A stretch of 41,823 nt of DNA, from NCBI GenBank assembly GCA_938020525.1, contig CALIHW010000070.1, positions 1 to 41,823 on the forward strand, read 5' to 3'. Positions 1-9,232 of the stretch are shown here, piece after piece. Source of the stretch: an uncultured Granulosicoccaceae bacterium (GTDB lineage: Bacteria; Pseudomonadota; Gammaproteobacteria; Granulosicoccales; Granulosicoccaceae). The notes under the pieces were generated by a model. The model worked only from the letters and a program-made list of their open reading frames with translations, ran no database searches and was not told where the DNA came from. The first letter of the stretch is position 1, and every line of letters begins with the position of its first letter. Both the position numbers and the translations under genes were made by a program.

Positions 1-439
1 GTGTAGCTGTGACGGCGCAAATCGTCAAGCAGAAGCTAAGGGGTTCGTGGCGGCAGAAACTCTGCTGCTACGAACCTCCCGCGAAGCCGCGTTCTCCTTG
101 TACGTTTCGCTACGTCACTCCCTTCAAATTATCTTGCCGAAACTGCAAAAGCGGGAACCACGCTCTCGTTACACGGATTCCTGCCGCACAGACTTTCCTA
201 GGCTGGATAATTCATGAGGATTCGGCGTCCAGAGGAAATCTGGCTAAACAGGTCGGTCAATCGTCTGAGAAACGTGGCCCGCCACGTGCCGAAGAGGATG
301 GGCCGAGATGTGACGCCAGGTTTTCTTCTGGCGTCGAATAGACATACTGCTATTTTGAAACAGGTGCTAAAAAAGTAGTTTGTAACTGTATACATAGCAT
401 TTTGCCAATATTTACTTGTCGCCTGATGAATAATCCAGG
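1..439. other. Region without a confident gene, rich in inverted repeats
   Basis: No convincing coding sequence is visible. Three strong inverted repeats can be read directly: arms 44-57 and 61-74 (14 pairs including two G-U on the plus-strand RNA, 3-nt loop), arms 272-278 and 281-287 (7 bp), and arms 312-319 and 328-335 (8 bp, 8-nt loop). None is followed by a clear T-run, so they are not ordinary terminators. A 54-codon basic frame at 214-378 (+) has no good ribosome binding site. The stretch lies downstream of the minus-strand aminotransferase and could hold the end of its transcript or a structured RNA that extends off the window. Confidence 0.4.
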
Positions 440-1630
440 CTAGGCGCTATTAAGTAATTCCCCCATTCGCTGCATGGCTTTTTCGAGATTCTCCGTACTC
501 GTCGCAAAAGACAATCTGACGTGACCTTCGGTTCCGAAAGCAGAGCCCGGTACGATGGCGACGCCGGCTTTGTCCAGCACCCACGATGAGAATTCGACGT
601 CGTTTTTGGTATTCGGGTTTGCGTCTATGGCGGCTTGTACGTTCGGGAATACGTAGAACGTGCCGTCACTTTCAATGCAGGAGGTGCCGTTCATCTGGTT
701 GAGTGATTTGACGACAAAGTCATGTCGCTCTTTGAAGGCTGCGAGCATTGGACTAATGCATTCGTTGCCGCCGGTTAAAGCCGCGGCCGATGCCCACTGC
801 GAGATAGAGGTCGGGTTGCTGGTGCTTTGTGACTGGATCTTCCGCATAGCGGCGATAATCGGCTCGGGTCCGCCTGCATAGCCGATGCGCCAGCCAGTCA
901 TGGCATAGGCTTTTGATACGCCGTTCATGACCACTGTGCGGTCCTGTAGCTCGGGGCAGGCATTTAAAATGTTGCTGAAGCCTTCATCAGCCCAGACGAT
1001 GTGTTCGTACATATCGTCTGTGGCAATGATCGCATCCGGGTAGTTCGCAAGGACTTCGCCCAGGGCTTTCATTTCTGCCTTGCTATAAAGCTTGCCGCTG
1101 GGGTTTGACGGACTGTTTATGACAACGAGGCGGGTGTTTTCTGTGAGTGCTGATTCGAGTTGCTCTGGTGACATCTTGAATGACTGTTCCTGAGTTGTCT
1201 CGACGAATACCGGTGTGCCGCCAGCCAACAAAACAATATCCGGGTATGAAACCCAATAGGGTGCCGGGATCACCACCTCATCGCCCGGGTCCAGTACGGC
1301 CTGTGCGAGGTTGTAGAAGCTTTGCTTGCCACCGCAGGAAACCAGTATTTCACTCGGCTGAAAATCAATATTGTTGTCGTTTTTGAATTTGCCGACGATA
1401 GCGTTTTTCAACTCGGCAATACCATCTACGGCGGTATATTTTGTCTGACCGTTGTTGATCGCCTCGATGGCGGCGTTTTTAATGTGATCGGGAGTGTCGA
1501 AATCAGGCTCACCGGCACCGAGACCGATAACATCACGGCCTTGTGCCCGCAGCTCAGCTGCGAGTGCTGTTACTGCCATGGTCGGCGAAGGTTTTACCTG
1601 TGAGAGCTTTGAAGATATTTTGATAGCCAC
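440..1630 (-). CDS. Class I pyridoxal-phosphate aminotransferase, aspartate aminotransferase type
   Basis: This 396-residue protein is a fold-type I PLP aminotransferase of the bacterial aspartate aminotransferase (AatA, I-gamma) group, which converts aspartate and 2-oxoglutarate to oxaloacetate and glutamate in the cytosol. Visible signatures are the Schiff-base lysine K240 in NGVSKAYAMTGWRIGY, the NSPSNPSG loop near 172-179, the PLP-ring aspartate D205 with Y208 in ATDDMYEH, and the C-terminal RLSFATS segment whose arginine binds the substrate carboxylate in the family. The length is normal for the group. It is transcribed away from uvrB with about 210 bp between the two starts. Some relatives act on aromatic amino acids or prephenate, so the exact substrate is inferred. 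Confidence 0.93.
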   Translation of the reverse strand: MAIKISSKLSQVKPSPTMAVTALAAELRAQGRDVIGLGAGEPDFDTPDHIKNAAIEAINNGQTKYTAVDGIAELKNAIVGKFKNDNNIDFQPSEILVSCGGKQSFYNLAQAVLDPGDEVVIPAPYWVSYPDIVLLAGGTPVFVETTQEQSFKMSPEQLESALTENTRLVVINSPSNPSGKLYSKAEMKALGEVLANYPDAIIATDDMYEHIVWADEGFSNILNACPELQDRTVVMNGVSKAYAMTGWRIGYAGGPEPIIAAMRKIQSQSTSNPTSISQWASAAALTGGNECISPMLAAFKERHDFVVKSLNQMNGTSCIESDGTFYVFPNVQAAIDANPNTKNDVEFSSWVLDKAGVAIVPGSAFGTEGHVRLSFATSTENLEKAMQRMGELLNSA

Positions 1631-1838
1631 GAAAATGCCTGAAAGTAAGTTGTGGCAGGGATGTTATCGGCGTTGTGTGGCGTTGTCCAAAAATTAAGCT
1701 CAGCAGCTCCAACCTGTAGATCAAAGGCTATTCGAAGCCGTGATTAGACATACAGAGGCGGCGAATTCCCATTGAAGCCTGGGTCAATTCCGCTCGCTAT
1801 CGTGGTAAGTTAGCGGTCTGGTACTCCGGATTTGCCCC

Positions 1839-3863
1839 ATGGCCAAAGCACTCAAAATAAACAGCCCGTTCAAGCCCGCCGGCGATCAGCCAACGGCGAT
1901 TGCAGGGTTGGTTGAAGGACTGGATTCCGGCCTCGCATTCCAGACATTACTCGGTGTTACCGGCTCAGGTAAGACATTTTCCATAGCCCATGTCATAGAG
2001 CAGCAACAGCGCCCGGCGATTGTACTGGCGCCAAACAAAACGCTCGCCGCGCAGTTGTATGGTGAGATGAAAGAGTTCTTTCCCGGTAATGCGGTGGAGT
2101 ACTTTGTCTCTTACTATGACTACTATCAGCCGGAAGCTTATGTAGTTGCCTCTGATACATTTATAGAAAAAGATGCATCGGTCAACGATCACATTGAACA
2201 GATGCGTTTGTCTGCAACCAAAGCGTTGTTTGAACGGCGGGATGTCATCATCGTGGCGACGGTTTCCTCTATCTATGGTCTTGGTGATCCGCAGTCTTAT
2301 CACAAAATGGTGCTACACCTTGAGCGTGGCAATATAATTGATCAGCGTGAGTTGCTGCGACGTCTGGCAGAGTTGCAGTACACTCGCAATGATATGGAGC
2401 TGAAGCGTGGTACCTATCGTGTGCGTGGTGAGGTAATTGATATTCATGCAGCAGAATCAGACCGTGAGGCTATTCGTGTTGAGTTGTTCGATGAAGAAAT
2501 TGAGAATCTGAGCTTCTTTGATCCGTTAACCGGTGAGGTAATTAACCGGGTGCCGCGACTTACCATTTATCCAAAGACGCACTATGTGACGCCCCGTGAA
2601 ATCATTATGGCTGCAGTTGATGAGATCAAGGTAGAACTTAAAGACCGGGTGGAGGAGTTTCGCGAGGCGAGCAAGTTGCTTGAAGCACAACGGCTGGAAC
2701 AACGCACACTATTTGATATCGAGATGATTAACGAAATCGGCTATTGCTCCGGCATTGAGAATTACTCCCGCTATTTGTCTGGTAGAGCGCCCGGGGAGCC
2801 ACCCCCTTGTTTGTTTGACTATATACCTCAAGATGCAATTTTATTTATTGACGAAAGTCATGTGACCGTACCGCAGTTAGGGGGTATGTATAAGGGTGAT
2901 CGTGCGCGCAAGGAAAATCTGGTCGGTTATGGCTTTAGATTGCCTTCAGCACTTGATAACAGGCCGCTGCGCTTTGATGAGTTTGAAGCGTTATCACCGC
3001 AGACTATTTTTGTTTCTGCAACTCCGGGTGACTACGAAAAACAGCATGCCGGCAATGTAGTTGAACAAGTGGTGCGGCCTACCGGTCTGGTTGATCCGCA
3101 GATTGAAGTACGCGATGTTGCAACACAGGTTGATGATCTCTTATCAGAGATTAGTCTTCGTGTAGCGGAAAATGAGCGTGTACTAGTGACAACTTTAACC
3201 AAACGAATGGCAGAGGACCTTACTGATTATCTGGGTGATCACAATGTCAGGGTTCGGTATCTTCATTCAGATGTAGACACAGTAGAGCGTTCAGAAATTA
3301 TTCGTGATCTGCGGCTGGGTGAATTTGACGTATTGGTTGGTATTAACCTGTTGCGAGAAGGTCTGGATATGCCAGAGGTTTCGTTGGTCGCAATCCTTGA
3401 TGCAGATAAAGAAGGTTTCCTGCGTTCAGATAGATCACTGATACAAACCATTGGTCGTGCAGCACGAAACATTCGTGGCAAAGCCATTATGTATGCCGCA
3501 TCGGTTACCGGGTCAATGCAGCGCGCTATAGATGAAACCAACCGGCGTCGTGAAAAACAGGAAGCTCACAATCTGGAGCAGGGCATAACGCCCACATCGG
3601 TTAAAACGAAAGTGCTGGATGTCATGGAGGCAGGTGCCGCTCCAACACCAAAAGGCCGCAAAAGTAAGCAAGAAGCTCAGGAACAACTCGAGCAGATGGA
3701 ATACGCGAAGCTTGCACCATCGGATGCTGCGAAAAAGATAAAAAAAATGGAAAAGCAAATGTTCGAACACGCTCGCGATCTGGAGTTCGAGCAGGCGGCG
3801 GCACTGCGGGACAAGATTGATATGCTGAAAAGTATGGCGCTCGGGCCGGGTGTGGTGGGCTGA
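1839..3863 (+). CDS. uvrB: Excinuclease ABC subunit B (UvrB)
   Basis: UvrB is the damage-verification helicase-like subunit of nucleotide excision repair; it is loaded by UvrA and recruits UvrC. The 674 residues match the usual length. Walker A (GVTGSGKT) is at 39-46. The aromatic beta-hairpin that clamps DNA is visible as [15 protein letters not shown] near 88-102. The Walker B-like FIDESHVT lies near the middle, helicase motif VI is seen in QTIGRAARN, and a C-terminal UVR domain spans about 630-665 ([26 protein letters not shown]). The ATG start gives the conserved N-terminus [18 protein letters not shown]. No LexA-like operator was recognised in the 208-bp upstream gap. A hairpin terminator follows at 3904. 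Confidence 0.98.
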   Translation: MAKALKINSPFKPAGDQPTAIAGLVEGLDSGLAFQTLLGVTGSGKTFSIAHVIEQQQRPAIVLAPNKTLAAQLYGEMKEFFPGNAVEYFVSYYDYYQPEAYVVASDTFIEKDASVNDHIEQMRLSATKALFERRDVIIVATVSSIYGLGDPQSYHKMVLHLERGNIIDQRELLRRLAELQYTRNDMELKRGTYRVRGEVIDIHAAESDREAIRVELFDEEIENLSFFDPLTGEVINRVPRLTIYPKTHYVTPREIIMAAVDEIKVELKDRVEEFREASKLLEAQRLEQRTLFDIEMINEIGYCSGIENYSRYLSGRAPGEPPPCLFDYIPQDAILFIDESHVTVPQLGGMYKGDRARKENLVGYGFRLPSALDNRPLRFDEFEALSPQTIFVSATPGDYEKQHAGNVVEQVVRPTGLVDPQIEVRDVATQVDDLLSEISLRVAENERVLVTTLTKRMAEDLTDYLGDHNVRVRYLHSDVDTVERSEIIRDLRLGEFDVLVGINLLREGLDMPEVSLVAILDADKEGFLRSDRSLIQTIGRAARNIRGKAIMYAASVTGSMQRAIDETNRRREKQEAHNLEQGITPTSVKTKVLDVMEAGAAPTPKGRKSKQEAQEQLEQMEYAKLAPSDAAKKIKKMEKQMFEHARDLEFEQAAALRDKIDMLKSMALGPGVVG

Positions 3864-3903
3864 TTAAGAGCAGGAATCTCTTGAGCCTCTGAAATTGCTA
3901 GTT

Positions 3904-3933
3904 CGCTTTGCAGAATCCAAAGCGTAGTTTTTT
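3904..3933 (+). terminator. Intrinsic terminator after uvrB
   Basis: Arms CGCTTTG (3904-3910) and CAAAGCG (3918-3924) form a 7-bp stem with a 7-nt loop, followed by TAG and then six T residues at 3928-3933. It lies 40 bp after the uvrB stop codon. Confidence 0.75.
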
Positions 3934-4240
3934 CCGAAGAGGTCGCAGATGCCATCAGAGGGGCTGAAGTTGGGCGCTACGTGATCAAATCACCTTCACT
4001 GCTCTGGTTCTGACGGGCCTGGAGGGGCTGGTGGGTGTTGGAACAGGGCGAGTGCACCCTGACAAAATGGAACTCACAAAATTCTGCAACGTCCTACAGA
4101 GCAGCCAAATGCCACCGCTCTGATATAATAGAGAGACAATTTCCACCACTGGTCCGGTTTGACCCGAAACGGTGGAACAAATGAGCTGGAAGCTCCCCGA
4201 ATCCGTTATACCGAATTCAAAAATCCAGAAGAGAGGCCCC
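3934..4240 (+). other. uvrB-acnB intergenic region and acnB leader
   Basis: This is 307 bp with no supported gene. It carries the acnB promoter near 4121-4129 and an untranslated leader of about 105 nt. The leader has short complementary stretches (CCAC at 4143-4146, GTGG at 4171-4174) that could fold, but no known riboswitch was recognised. The frame extending upstream of acnB to an ATG at 4172 is judged not to be translated because its residues are unlike AcnB N-termini. Confidence 0.5.
4121..4129 (+). promoter_or_regulatory. Extended -10 promoter of acnB
   Basis: The sequence TGATATAAT is a perfect extended -10 element (TGn followed by TATAAT at 4124-4129). The expected -35 position (about 4101-4106) is poor, as is common for extended -10 promoters. 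Transcription is predicted to begin near 4136. Confidence 0.7.
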
Positions 4241-6844
4241 GTGTTAGAAGAATACAGAAAACATGTCGAAGAGCGTGCAGCCGAAGGTATTGTGCCGCAG
4301 CCATTGGATGCCATACAGACAGCAGGTCTGGTGGAATTGCTAAAATCTCCACCGAAAGGTGAAGAAGATTTTCTGATGGAGCTGCTGTCCCAGAGAATAC
4401 CTGCCGGTGTCGATGAGGCTGCTTACGTGAAGGCAGGTTTTCTCGCCGCAGTTGCCAAGGGTGAAGACAGTTCTCCGTTGGTCGACAAAAAGCGCGCAAT
4501 CGAATTGCTCGGTACTATGCTGGGTGGTTATAACATTCAACCGATGGTTCAGGCGCTGGACGATGACGAGCTGGCAGAGACTGCGGTTGCAGGCCTTAGT
4601 AAAACACTGTTGATGTTTGATGCCTTCCATGATGTGAAAGACAAAATGGATAACGGCAACGAGCATGCTAAGAAAGTCATGCAGTCATGGGCTGACGCTG
4701 AGTGGTACACCAACAACGCAGAAGTCGCAGACAAAATTACTCTAACTGTGTTCAAAGTGCCGGGTGAAACCAATACTGATGATCTGTCTCCAGCGGTAGA
4801 TGCATGGTCACGACCGGATATCCCTTTACATGCTCTTGCGTTCCATAAGTTTCCGCGAGAAGGTTTTACAGATAAGCCGCTTGAGAAAATAGAAGAGCTT
4901 AAAAAGAAAGGCCACACGATCGCCTACGTTGGTGATGTAGTCGGTACCGGTTCTTCACGAAAGTCTGCTACCAACACCGTACTGTGGTTGATGGGTAACG
5001 ACATCCCCAATATCCCGAACAAACGTGAAGGCGGTTATGTTCTGGGTGGCAAGATTGCCCCGATTTTCTTCAATACACTGGAAGATGCCGGTGCAATGCC
5101 TATTGAAGTCGATGTATCTAAAATGGAGATGGGTGATGTAATTGACGTCTATCCGCACGCGGGCAAGGTTTGCAAGCATGGTACTGACGAAGTTCTTGGT
5201 GAGTTTGAGCACAAGACAGAAGTCCTGATGGATGAAGTGCGCGCTAATGGACGTATTCCGCTGATTATCGGCCGCGGTTTAACTGATCGTGCACGTGAAG
5301 CTTTGAGTCTTGGTCCTTCTGAGGTTTTCGTAAGACCGGGTGCTACAGAAAAGTCTGATAAAGGCTATACGCTTGCTCAAAAGATGGTTGGTAAAGCCTG
5401 CGGTGTGGAAGGTGTTCGTGCTGGTCAGTATTGTGAACCACTGATGACGACCGTTGGTTCTCAGGATACTACCGGTCCGATGACCCGTGATGAACTTAAA
5501 GATCTTGCCTGTCTTGGTTTTTCAGCAGATCTAGTGATGCAGTCTTTCTGTCATACGGCGGCGTACCCGAAGCCGATTGATGTCGACACGCATCATGAGC
5601 TGCCGGATTTCATGATGACTCGTGGTGGTGTTTCGCTACAGCCGGGTGACGGAATTATTCATAGCTGGCTCAATCGTATGTTGTTGCCGGATACTGTCGG
5701 TACCGGTGGTGATTCTCACACTCGTTTCCCGATGGGAATTTCGTTTCCAGCGGGTTCTGGTTTGGTGGCGTTTGCCGCTGCAACCGGCGTGATGCCGTTG
5801 GATATGCCAGAGTCTGTACTGGTTCGGTTCAAGGGCGAGATGCAGCCGGGTATCACATTACGTGATCTGGTGAACGCGATTCCTTATGCAGCCATTCAGC
5901 GCGGTTTATTGACCGTTGAAAAGAAGGGTAAGAAAAACGTATTCTCCGGACGCTGCGTTGAAATTGAAGGTATTGATGAGCTTAAGCTTGAGCAGGCTTT
6001 TGAGCTGGCAGATGCAACGGCCGAGCGCTCGGCATCTGGCTGTACTGTTAAGGTGGGCAAAGATTCATATGTCGAATACATCACTTCCAACGTCACCTTG
6101 CTGCGCTGGATGATAGAGCAGGGTTATGGTGATGAAAGAACGCTTGAGCGTCGTGCCCGTAAGATGGAAGAGTGGCTGGCTAATCCGGTACTGCTTGAAG
6201 CGGATGCGGATGCAGAGTACTTCGAGGTTATTGAGATTGACCTCGCAGATATCAAAGAGCCATTGCTCGCATGCCCGAATGATCCTGATGATGTAAAGCC
6301 TTTGTCTGAAGTTGCTGGTGACAAGATCGACGAGGTATTTATTGGATCATGCATGACCAACATTGGTCACTACCGTGCAGCAGCAAGTCTGATAGAGAAA
6401 TCTGGTGATTACCTCAATACGGTTCTATGGATTGCGCCACCAACACGCATGGACGAGCATCAGTTGAAAGAAGAGGGGCATTACAACGTATTTGGCCGAG
6501 TCGGGGCCCGTCTTGAAATACCAGGCTGTTCACTGTGTATGGGTAATCAGGCGCGTGTGCGCCCGGGTGCCACGGTAGTCTCAACTTCTACGCGTAACTT
6601 CCCGAACCGACTGGGGAAGGATGCTAATGTTTATCTGGCATCCGCTGAGCTTTCGGCAGTCGCCGCTATTCTCGGTAAGTTACCAACTCCTGAAGAGTAT
6701 ATGTCTTTTGCAAAAGATCTCGATTCTATGTCGAGTGAACTCTACCGTTATCTGAACTTCAATGAGATTGAAGACTTCCAGAAAGCGGCGGATGAGACAA
6801 AAGTGAAGTTCAAAGATATACCAGTGACTATTGTACCTGCATAG
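4241..6844 (+). CDS. acnB: Aconitate hydratase B / 2-methylisocitrate dehydratase
   Basis: AcnB isomerises citrate and isocitrate in the TCA cycle and often 2-methylisocitrate in the methylcitrate cycle. The GTG at 4241 is chosen as start: it gives the family N-terminus (M)LEEYRKHVEERAAEGIVPQPLDA, sits just after a GAGAGG ribosome binding site, and yields 867 residues, close to E. coli AcnB (865). An ATG 23 codons upstream only adds unrelated residues. The B-type order is seen: N-terminal helical HEAT-like domain, the swivel domain (GDVVGTGSSRKSATN), then the catalytic core with FIGSCMTNIGH and GCSLCMGNQARV, giving the three [4Fe-4S] cysteines expected near residues 710 and 770. The gene appears monocistronic, with its own extended -10 promoter. 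Confidence 0.97.
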   Translation: MLEEYRKHVEERAAEGIVPQPLDAIQTAGLVELLKSPPKGEEDFLMELLSQRIPAGVDEAAYVKAGFLAAVAKGEDSSPLVDKKRAIELLGTMLGGYNIQPMVQALDDDELAETAVAGLSKTLLMFDAFHDVKDKMDNGNEHAKKVMQSWADAEWYTNNAEVADKITLTVFKVPGETNTDDLSPAVDAWSRPDIPLHALAFHKFPREGFTDKPLEKIEELKKKGHTIAYVGDVVGTGSSRKSATNTVLWLMGNDIPNIPNKREGGYVLGGKIAPIFFNTLEDAGAMPIEVDVSKMEMGDVIDVYPHAGKVCKHGTDEVLGEFEHKTEVLMDEVRANGRIPLIIGRGLTDRAREALSLGPSEVFVRPGATEKSDKGYTLAQKMVGKACGVEGVRAGQYCEPLMTTVGSQDTTGPMTRDELKDLACLGFSADLVMQSFCHTAAYPKPIDVDTHHELPDFMMTRGGVSLQPGDGIIHSWLNRMLLPDTVGTGGDSHTRFPMGISFPAGSGLVAFAAATGVMPLDMPESVLVRFKGEMQPGITLRDLVNAIPYAAIQRGLLTVEKKGKKNVFSGRCVEIEGIDELKLEQAFELADATAERSASGCTVKVGKDSYVEYITSNVTLLRWMIEQGYGDERTLERRARKMEEWLANPVLLEADADAEYFEVIEIDLADIKEPLLACPNDPDDVKPLSEVAGDKIDEVFIGSCMTNIGHYRAAASLIEKSGDYLNTVLWIAPPTRMDEHQLKEEGHYNVFGRVGARLEIPGCSLCMGNQARVRPGATVVSTSTRNFPNRLGKDANVYLASAELSAVAAILGKLPTPEEYMSFAKDLDSMSSELYRYLNFNEIEDFQKAADETKVKFKDIPVTIVPA

Positions 6845-6857
6845 CTGTCGTGTAAAG

Positions 6858-6882
6858 CCGCCGGATTTATTGTATCCGGCGG
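6858..6882 (+). terminator. Hairpin after acnB
   Basis: Arms CCGCCGGAT (6858-6866) and ATCCGGCGG (6874-6882) give a perfect 9-bp GC-rich stem with a 7-nt loop, 13 bp after the acnB stop. The following sequence has no strong T-run, so it may work as a weak or factor-assisted terminator or as a 3'-end stabiliser. Confidence 0.55.
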
Positions 6883-7001
6883 TAGCAGGTTTGACGGTAG
6901 TGGAGCCCGGTGGGCTGTGCGGAAAGTTCGGTGACGCTGCTCTAATTAATGAGATTGCTGTCGGGCAGGATTAATCGTTAGAATGACACCCGTTTGGGTT
7001 A

Positions 7002-7030
7002 TTGACTCTGCCTTCGGTTGTAAATAGTAT
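7002..7030 (+). promoter_or_regulatory. Sigma-70 type promoter for the 7067 gene
   Basis: TTGACT at 7002-7007 and TAGTAT at 7025-7030 are separated by exactly 17 bp. Transcription would start near 7037 and leave a short leader of about 30 nt with an AAAGGA ribosome binding site before the ATG at 7067. Confidence 0.55.
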
Positions 7031-7066
7031 TTTTGATGATTCAATTGCTCAAATGGAAAGGATTCC

Positions 7067-7480
7067 ATGAACAATACTCTCGAATGGTACCAGTTGGTTG
7101 GTATCGCTGGCACATGCATATACCTCGGTTGTTATTTTCTTACCCAGTTGGGAAAACTCTCAACACCTGGGTTTACCTACAGCGCCTTAAATATTATTGC
7201 CGCCAGTTGTGTCGGCGTTAGTCTGATCTATGACTTCAATCTTGCCAGTGCCATGATTCAGGTAAGTTGGATAGTTATCAGCTTTGTTGGTGTGGTGTTG
7301 TTGCTCTCCCAGAATTTTCATAGGCAGAATTTTAATAGGCGGAATCTTCATAAGCGGAACGTTCAGCGGCGCAATTTTCAGCGGCGGTACGTTCAGCGGC
7401 GCAGCCTTCGTAAGCGATATTCGGGTGAATCGACCAGACCCTATGAGTTGCAACGGGCTATACGAGTACGTCATTTTTGA
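7067..7480 (+). CDS. Small three-helix membrane protein with a C-terminal pentapeptide-period tail
   Basis: The 137-residue product has three predicted membrane helices (about 10-29, 36-57 and 63-85), of a type resembling the CBU_0592-like small membrane family; function unknown. From about residue 86 to 125 the protein has a strict five-residue period (NFHRQ, NFNRR, NLHKR, NVQRR, NFQRR, YVQRR, SLRKR), coded by a 15-bp tandem repeat. The N-[FLV] core fits pentapeptide repeats, but the arginine where a small residue is expected does not. The next frame reads TFSGA, IFSGG, TFSGA, AFVSD, which is closer to classic pentapeptides, so a past frameshift is possible. The start is supported by AAAGGA. 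Its 3' end overlaps the convergent phosphatidyltransferase gene by 10 bp. Confidence 0.7.
   Translation: MNNTLEWYQLVGIAGTCIYLGCYFLTQLGKLSTPGFTYSALNIIAASCVGVSLIYDFNLASAMIQVSWIVISFVGVVLLLSQNFHRQNFNRRNLHKRNVQRRNFQRRYVQRRSLRKRYSGESTRPYELQRAIRVRHF
7315..7432 (+). repeat. 15-bp tandem repeat tract coding pentapeptide-like units
   Basis: About seven imperfect 15-bp units follow each other, for example ATTTTCATAGGCAGA, ATTTTAATAGGCGGA, ATCTTCATAAGCGGA, ACGTTCAGCGGCGCA and ATTTTCAGCGGCGGT. Because the period is a multiple of three, every open frame on either strand reads as a five-residue repeat. Confidence 0.8.
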
Positions 7481-8142
7481 TCTGATTTTAGTTGCATATC
7501 TATTGCCCACAGCTTTTTATGTATTTGCCAGGTGTAGATTACAAGGGCAGCCAGGGTAATAAGAACCACTAATGGCATTAGCCAGTGAAAGTGTTTAAAA
7601 CCGACAATGGCAATGTAGGCATTGATGGCAATAAATACCAGGCGGCTTTCAGTTGGCCCCATACCGTTGTGGTATATCTCGAATTCATTGGTAGCGGCAA
7701 AGCTCAAAAATGAGTTAGCCATAAAGGCACCCATGATGATCATCAGTGGAATAAACCAGATTTGTGTGTTTTCCGGGGCCATCAAATACCCTGCAAAGAC
7801 CAGACACAGTAAAAAAATATAATCGAGAAAATGGTCCATGTAAAAGCCCCATTTTATAAGGCCGGTATCGCGTCTTCTACCGACTTCGCCATCTGCCAGG
7901 TCAGTTAAATACTGGAGGATGATCATGACGGATATCATCCATACCCATTGGCGATTCAAGGAAGCCAGGTATCCAAAAAGAACCGCACCGAGTGACCATA
8001 GTACCGTTGTCATGGTGAGATGATAGGTTTCGACATTGGGTGGAATCTTTGGTACCAGCCAGTCCTTTAGTTTTTTCTCTGCCGGTGTGAGTATGGATTC
8101 ACCGACCTTTTTATCACCTGCAAACTGGTTTTTACTACTCAT
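7471..8142 (-). CDS. CDP-alcohol phosphatidyltransferase family membrane protein
   Basis: Members transfer a phosphoalcohol from or to CDP-diacylglycerol-type donors in phospholipid synthesis at the inner membrane. The catalytic signature is visible at 81-107: D81-x2-D84-G85-x2-G88-R89, then G99-x3-D103-x3-D107, holding all four metal-binding aspartates. Two details differ from the textbook motif: Gly replaces the usual Ala before the Arg, and the spacer to G99 is 9 residues rather than 8. About six hydrophobic helices follow a polar N-terminal segment of some 40 residues. The product has 223 residues. The alcohol substrate (glycerol phosphate, inositol, serine or other) cannot be read from sequence. 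The ribosome binding site is weak. Confidence 0.85.
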   Translation of the reverse strand: MSSKNQFAGDKKVGESILTPAEKKLKDWLVPKIPPNVETYHLTMTTVLWSLGAVLFGYLASLNRQWVWMISVMIILQYLTDLADGEVGRRRDTGLIKWGFYMDHFLDYIFLLCLVFAGYLMAPENTQIWFIPLMIIMGAFMANSFLSFAATNEFEIYHNGMGPTESRLVFIAINAYIAIVGFKHFHWLMPLVVLITLAALVIYTWQIHKKLWAIDMQLKSDQK

Positions 8143-8400
8143 TGTGAAGTCTCGATGGGAGGCGTTTTTATATTGTAGCCGTCTCTGCTTTAGGTGCGTT
8201 TGTGTTTTTATCGGGGAGTTCTGTTACATGACGCTTACTCCTATATGTGAGCAAAATATCCTATTGATTCTCGCCAGGGAGAAGGACTGCTTGCGCTTTG
8301 GTCGAGTGTGAGGTTGTCGCGCTGATTCTCTTGTAATCAAAATTGCGAACGAATCCCGATATAGCTTGTAACACTTTTCGAAGGCCGCAGTATAAGGGGT

Positions 8401-8967
8401 ATGAATTCGGACATTTCCTCCTCTGAGCCAGATTATCTGGGTGGTGACCCGGTAGCGTTTGGCGCTCTGGTGAAGCGTTATCAGGACTCACTTTTCGCCT
8501 ATTTAGGCAGAATGGGTCTGTCCGATGCAGCCTGTGAGGAGCTGGCGCAAGAGACTTTTCTACGCGTCTGGAAAAACCGCGACAAATACGATCCCGCAAG
8601 AGCAGCTTTATCTACCTGGATATTTACTATAGGCCGGAATCTGGCGCTGAGTACGTTAGCGCGCAAAGCCGTGCCTATAAACGATGATGCAGATGTTGAT
8701 CAGTACGCTGATCTACATTCCGGAGCATCACAATCTGCAGACCCGTCGAAACAATACGAGCATCACGAATCAATTGTTCGTCTCAGGTTGGCGCTTAATT
8801 CACTGTCTGTGGAAGACAGAGAAATTATAGCTGCCTGTTACACACCTGAAATTGAGTATAAGTCAGAAATTCTAAATTTTAGTGAGGGTGCGCTGCGAAC
8901 GCGGTTATCACGTGCGCGAAAGCGTTTGTCGGTTGCACTTAATAAGCTGGATACAAGACATGAATGA
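8401..8967 (+). CDS. ECF-type RNA polymerase sigma factor (sigma-70 family)
   Basis: This 188-residue protein has only sigma regions 2 and 4. Region 2 covers about 18-80 (YQDSLFAYLGRMG, then EELAQETFLRVWKNRDKYD and STWIFTIGRNLAL). Region 4, a helix-turn-helix, covers about 125-180 (LNSLSVEDREIIAACY, EGALRTRLSRARKRL). It would redirect RNA polymerase to a small regulon. The next gene overlaps its stop by 8 bp, the usual layout for a sigma factor and its membrane regulator, and a signal peptidase gene follows. The AAGGGG in front of the ATG is very close (1 nt), so translation may be inefficient. The activating signal cannot be inferred. Confidence 0.9.
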   Translation: MNSDISSSEPDYLGGDPVAFGALVKRYQDSLFAYLGRMGLSDAACEELAQETFLRVWKNRDKYDPARAALSTWIFTIGRNLALSTLARKAVPINDDADVDQYADLHSGASQSADPSKQYEHHESIVRLRLALNSLSVEDREIIAACYTPEIEYKSEILNFSEGALRTRLSRARKRLSVALNKLDTRHE

Positions 8968-9220
8968 GTTAGATAAAAAAACAGAAGCATTATTAAGAGA
9001 CGGGTGGGCAAGTCCATCGTCAGAGTTTCGCGACTCGGTTATGCAAAACATTGCTGCATTCGAGCGTGAGAGGGAAAAGGCCACTGACAACACATGCCCG
9101 GTAGTGCAGCAAACAGTGCCATGGTGGCAATGGATAGCAATCGCTGCCGGTAGCATGGTTGGGGCAGGGCAGGTTATGAGGTTTATTTTTTCGGTGTGGT
9201 TTGTAACTGCAGCCGGATAA
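8960..9220 (+). CDS. Short single-helix membrane protein, candidate anti-sigma factor
   Basis: The start used is the ATG at 8960, which overlaps the sigma factor stop and gives an 86-residue product beginning MNELDKKTEALLRDGWASPS. The N-terminal 55 residues are charged and soluble; one hydrophobic segment follows (about 53-80, WWQWIAIAAGSMVGAG onwards) with almost nothing after it. This cytoplasmic-domain-plus-helix layout and the overlap with the ECF gene suggest an anti-sigma role. The HxxxCxxC zinc motif of ZAS anti-sigma factors is absent and no sensory domain is present, so the role is inferred from context alone. Confidence 0.65.
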   Translation: MNELDKKTEALLRDGWASPSSEFRDSVMQNIAAFEREREKATDNTCPVVQQTVPWWQWIAIAAGSMVGAGQVMRFIFSVWFVTAAG

Positions 9221-9232
9221 AGGAGAGAAACC

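Noticed and set aside
9..341. 110-codon plus frame at the window start
   Set aside because: It spans three strong inverted repeats, has irregular composition and no ribosome binding site, and resembles no family.
214..378. 54-codon basic plus frame (MRIRRPEEIWLNRSVNRLRN and on)
   Set aside because: It looks protein-like in composition, but there is no good ribosome binding site and it overlaps two hairpins; support is too weak to call a gene.
4172..4240. N-terminal extension of acnB from an upstream ATG
   Set aside because: The extra 23 residues are unlike AcnB N-termini; the GTG at 4241 has a GAGAGG site and gives the family start.
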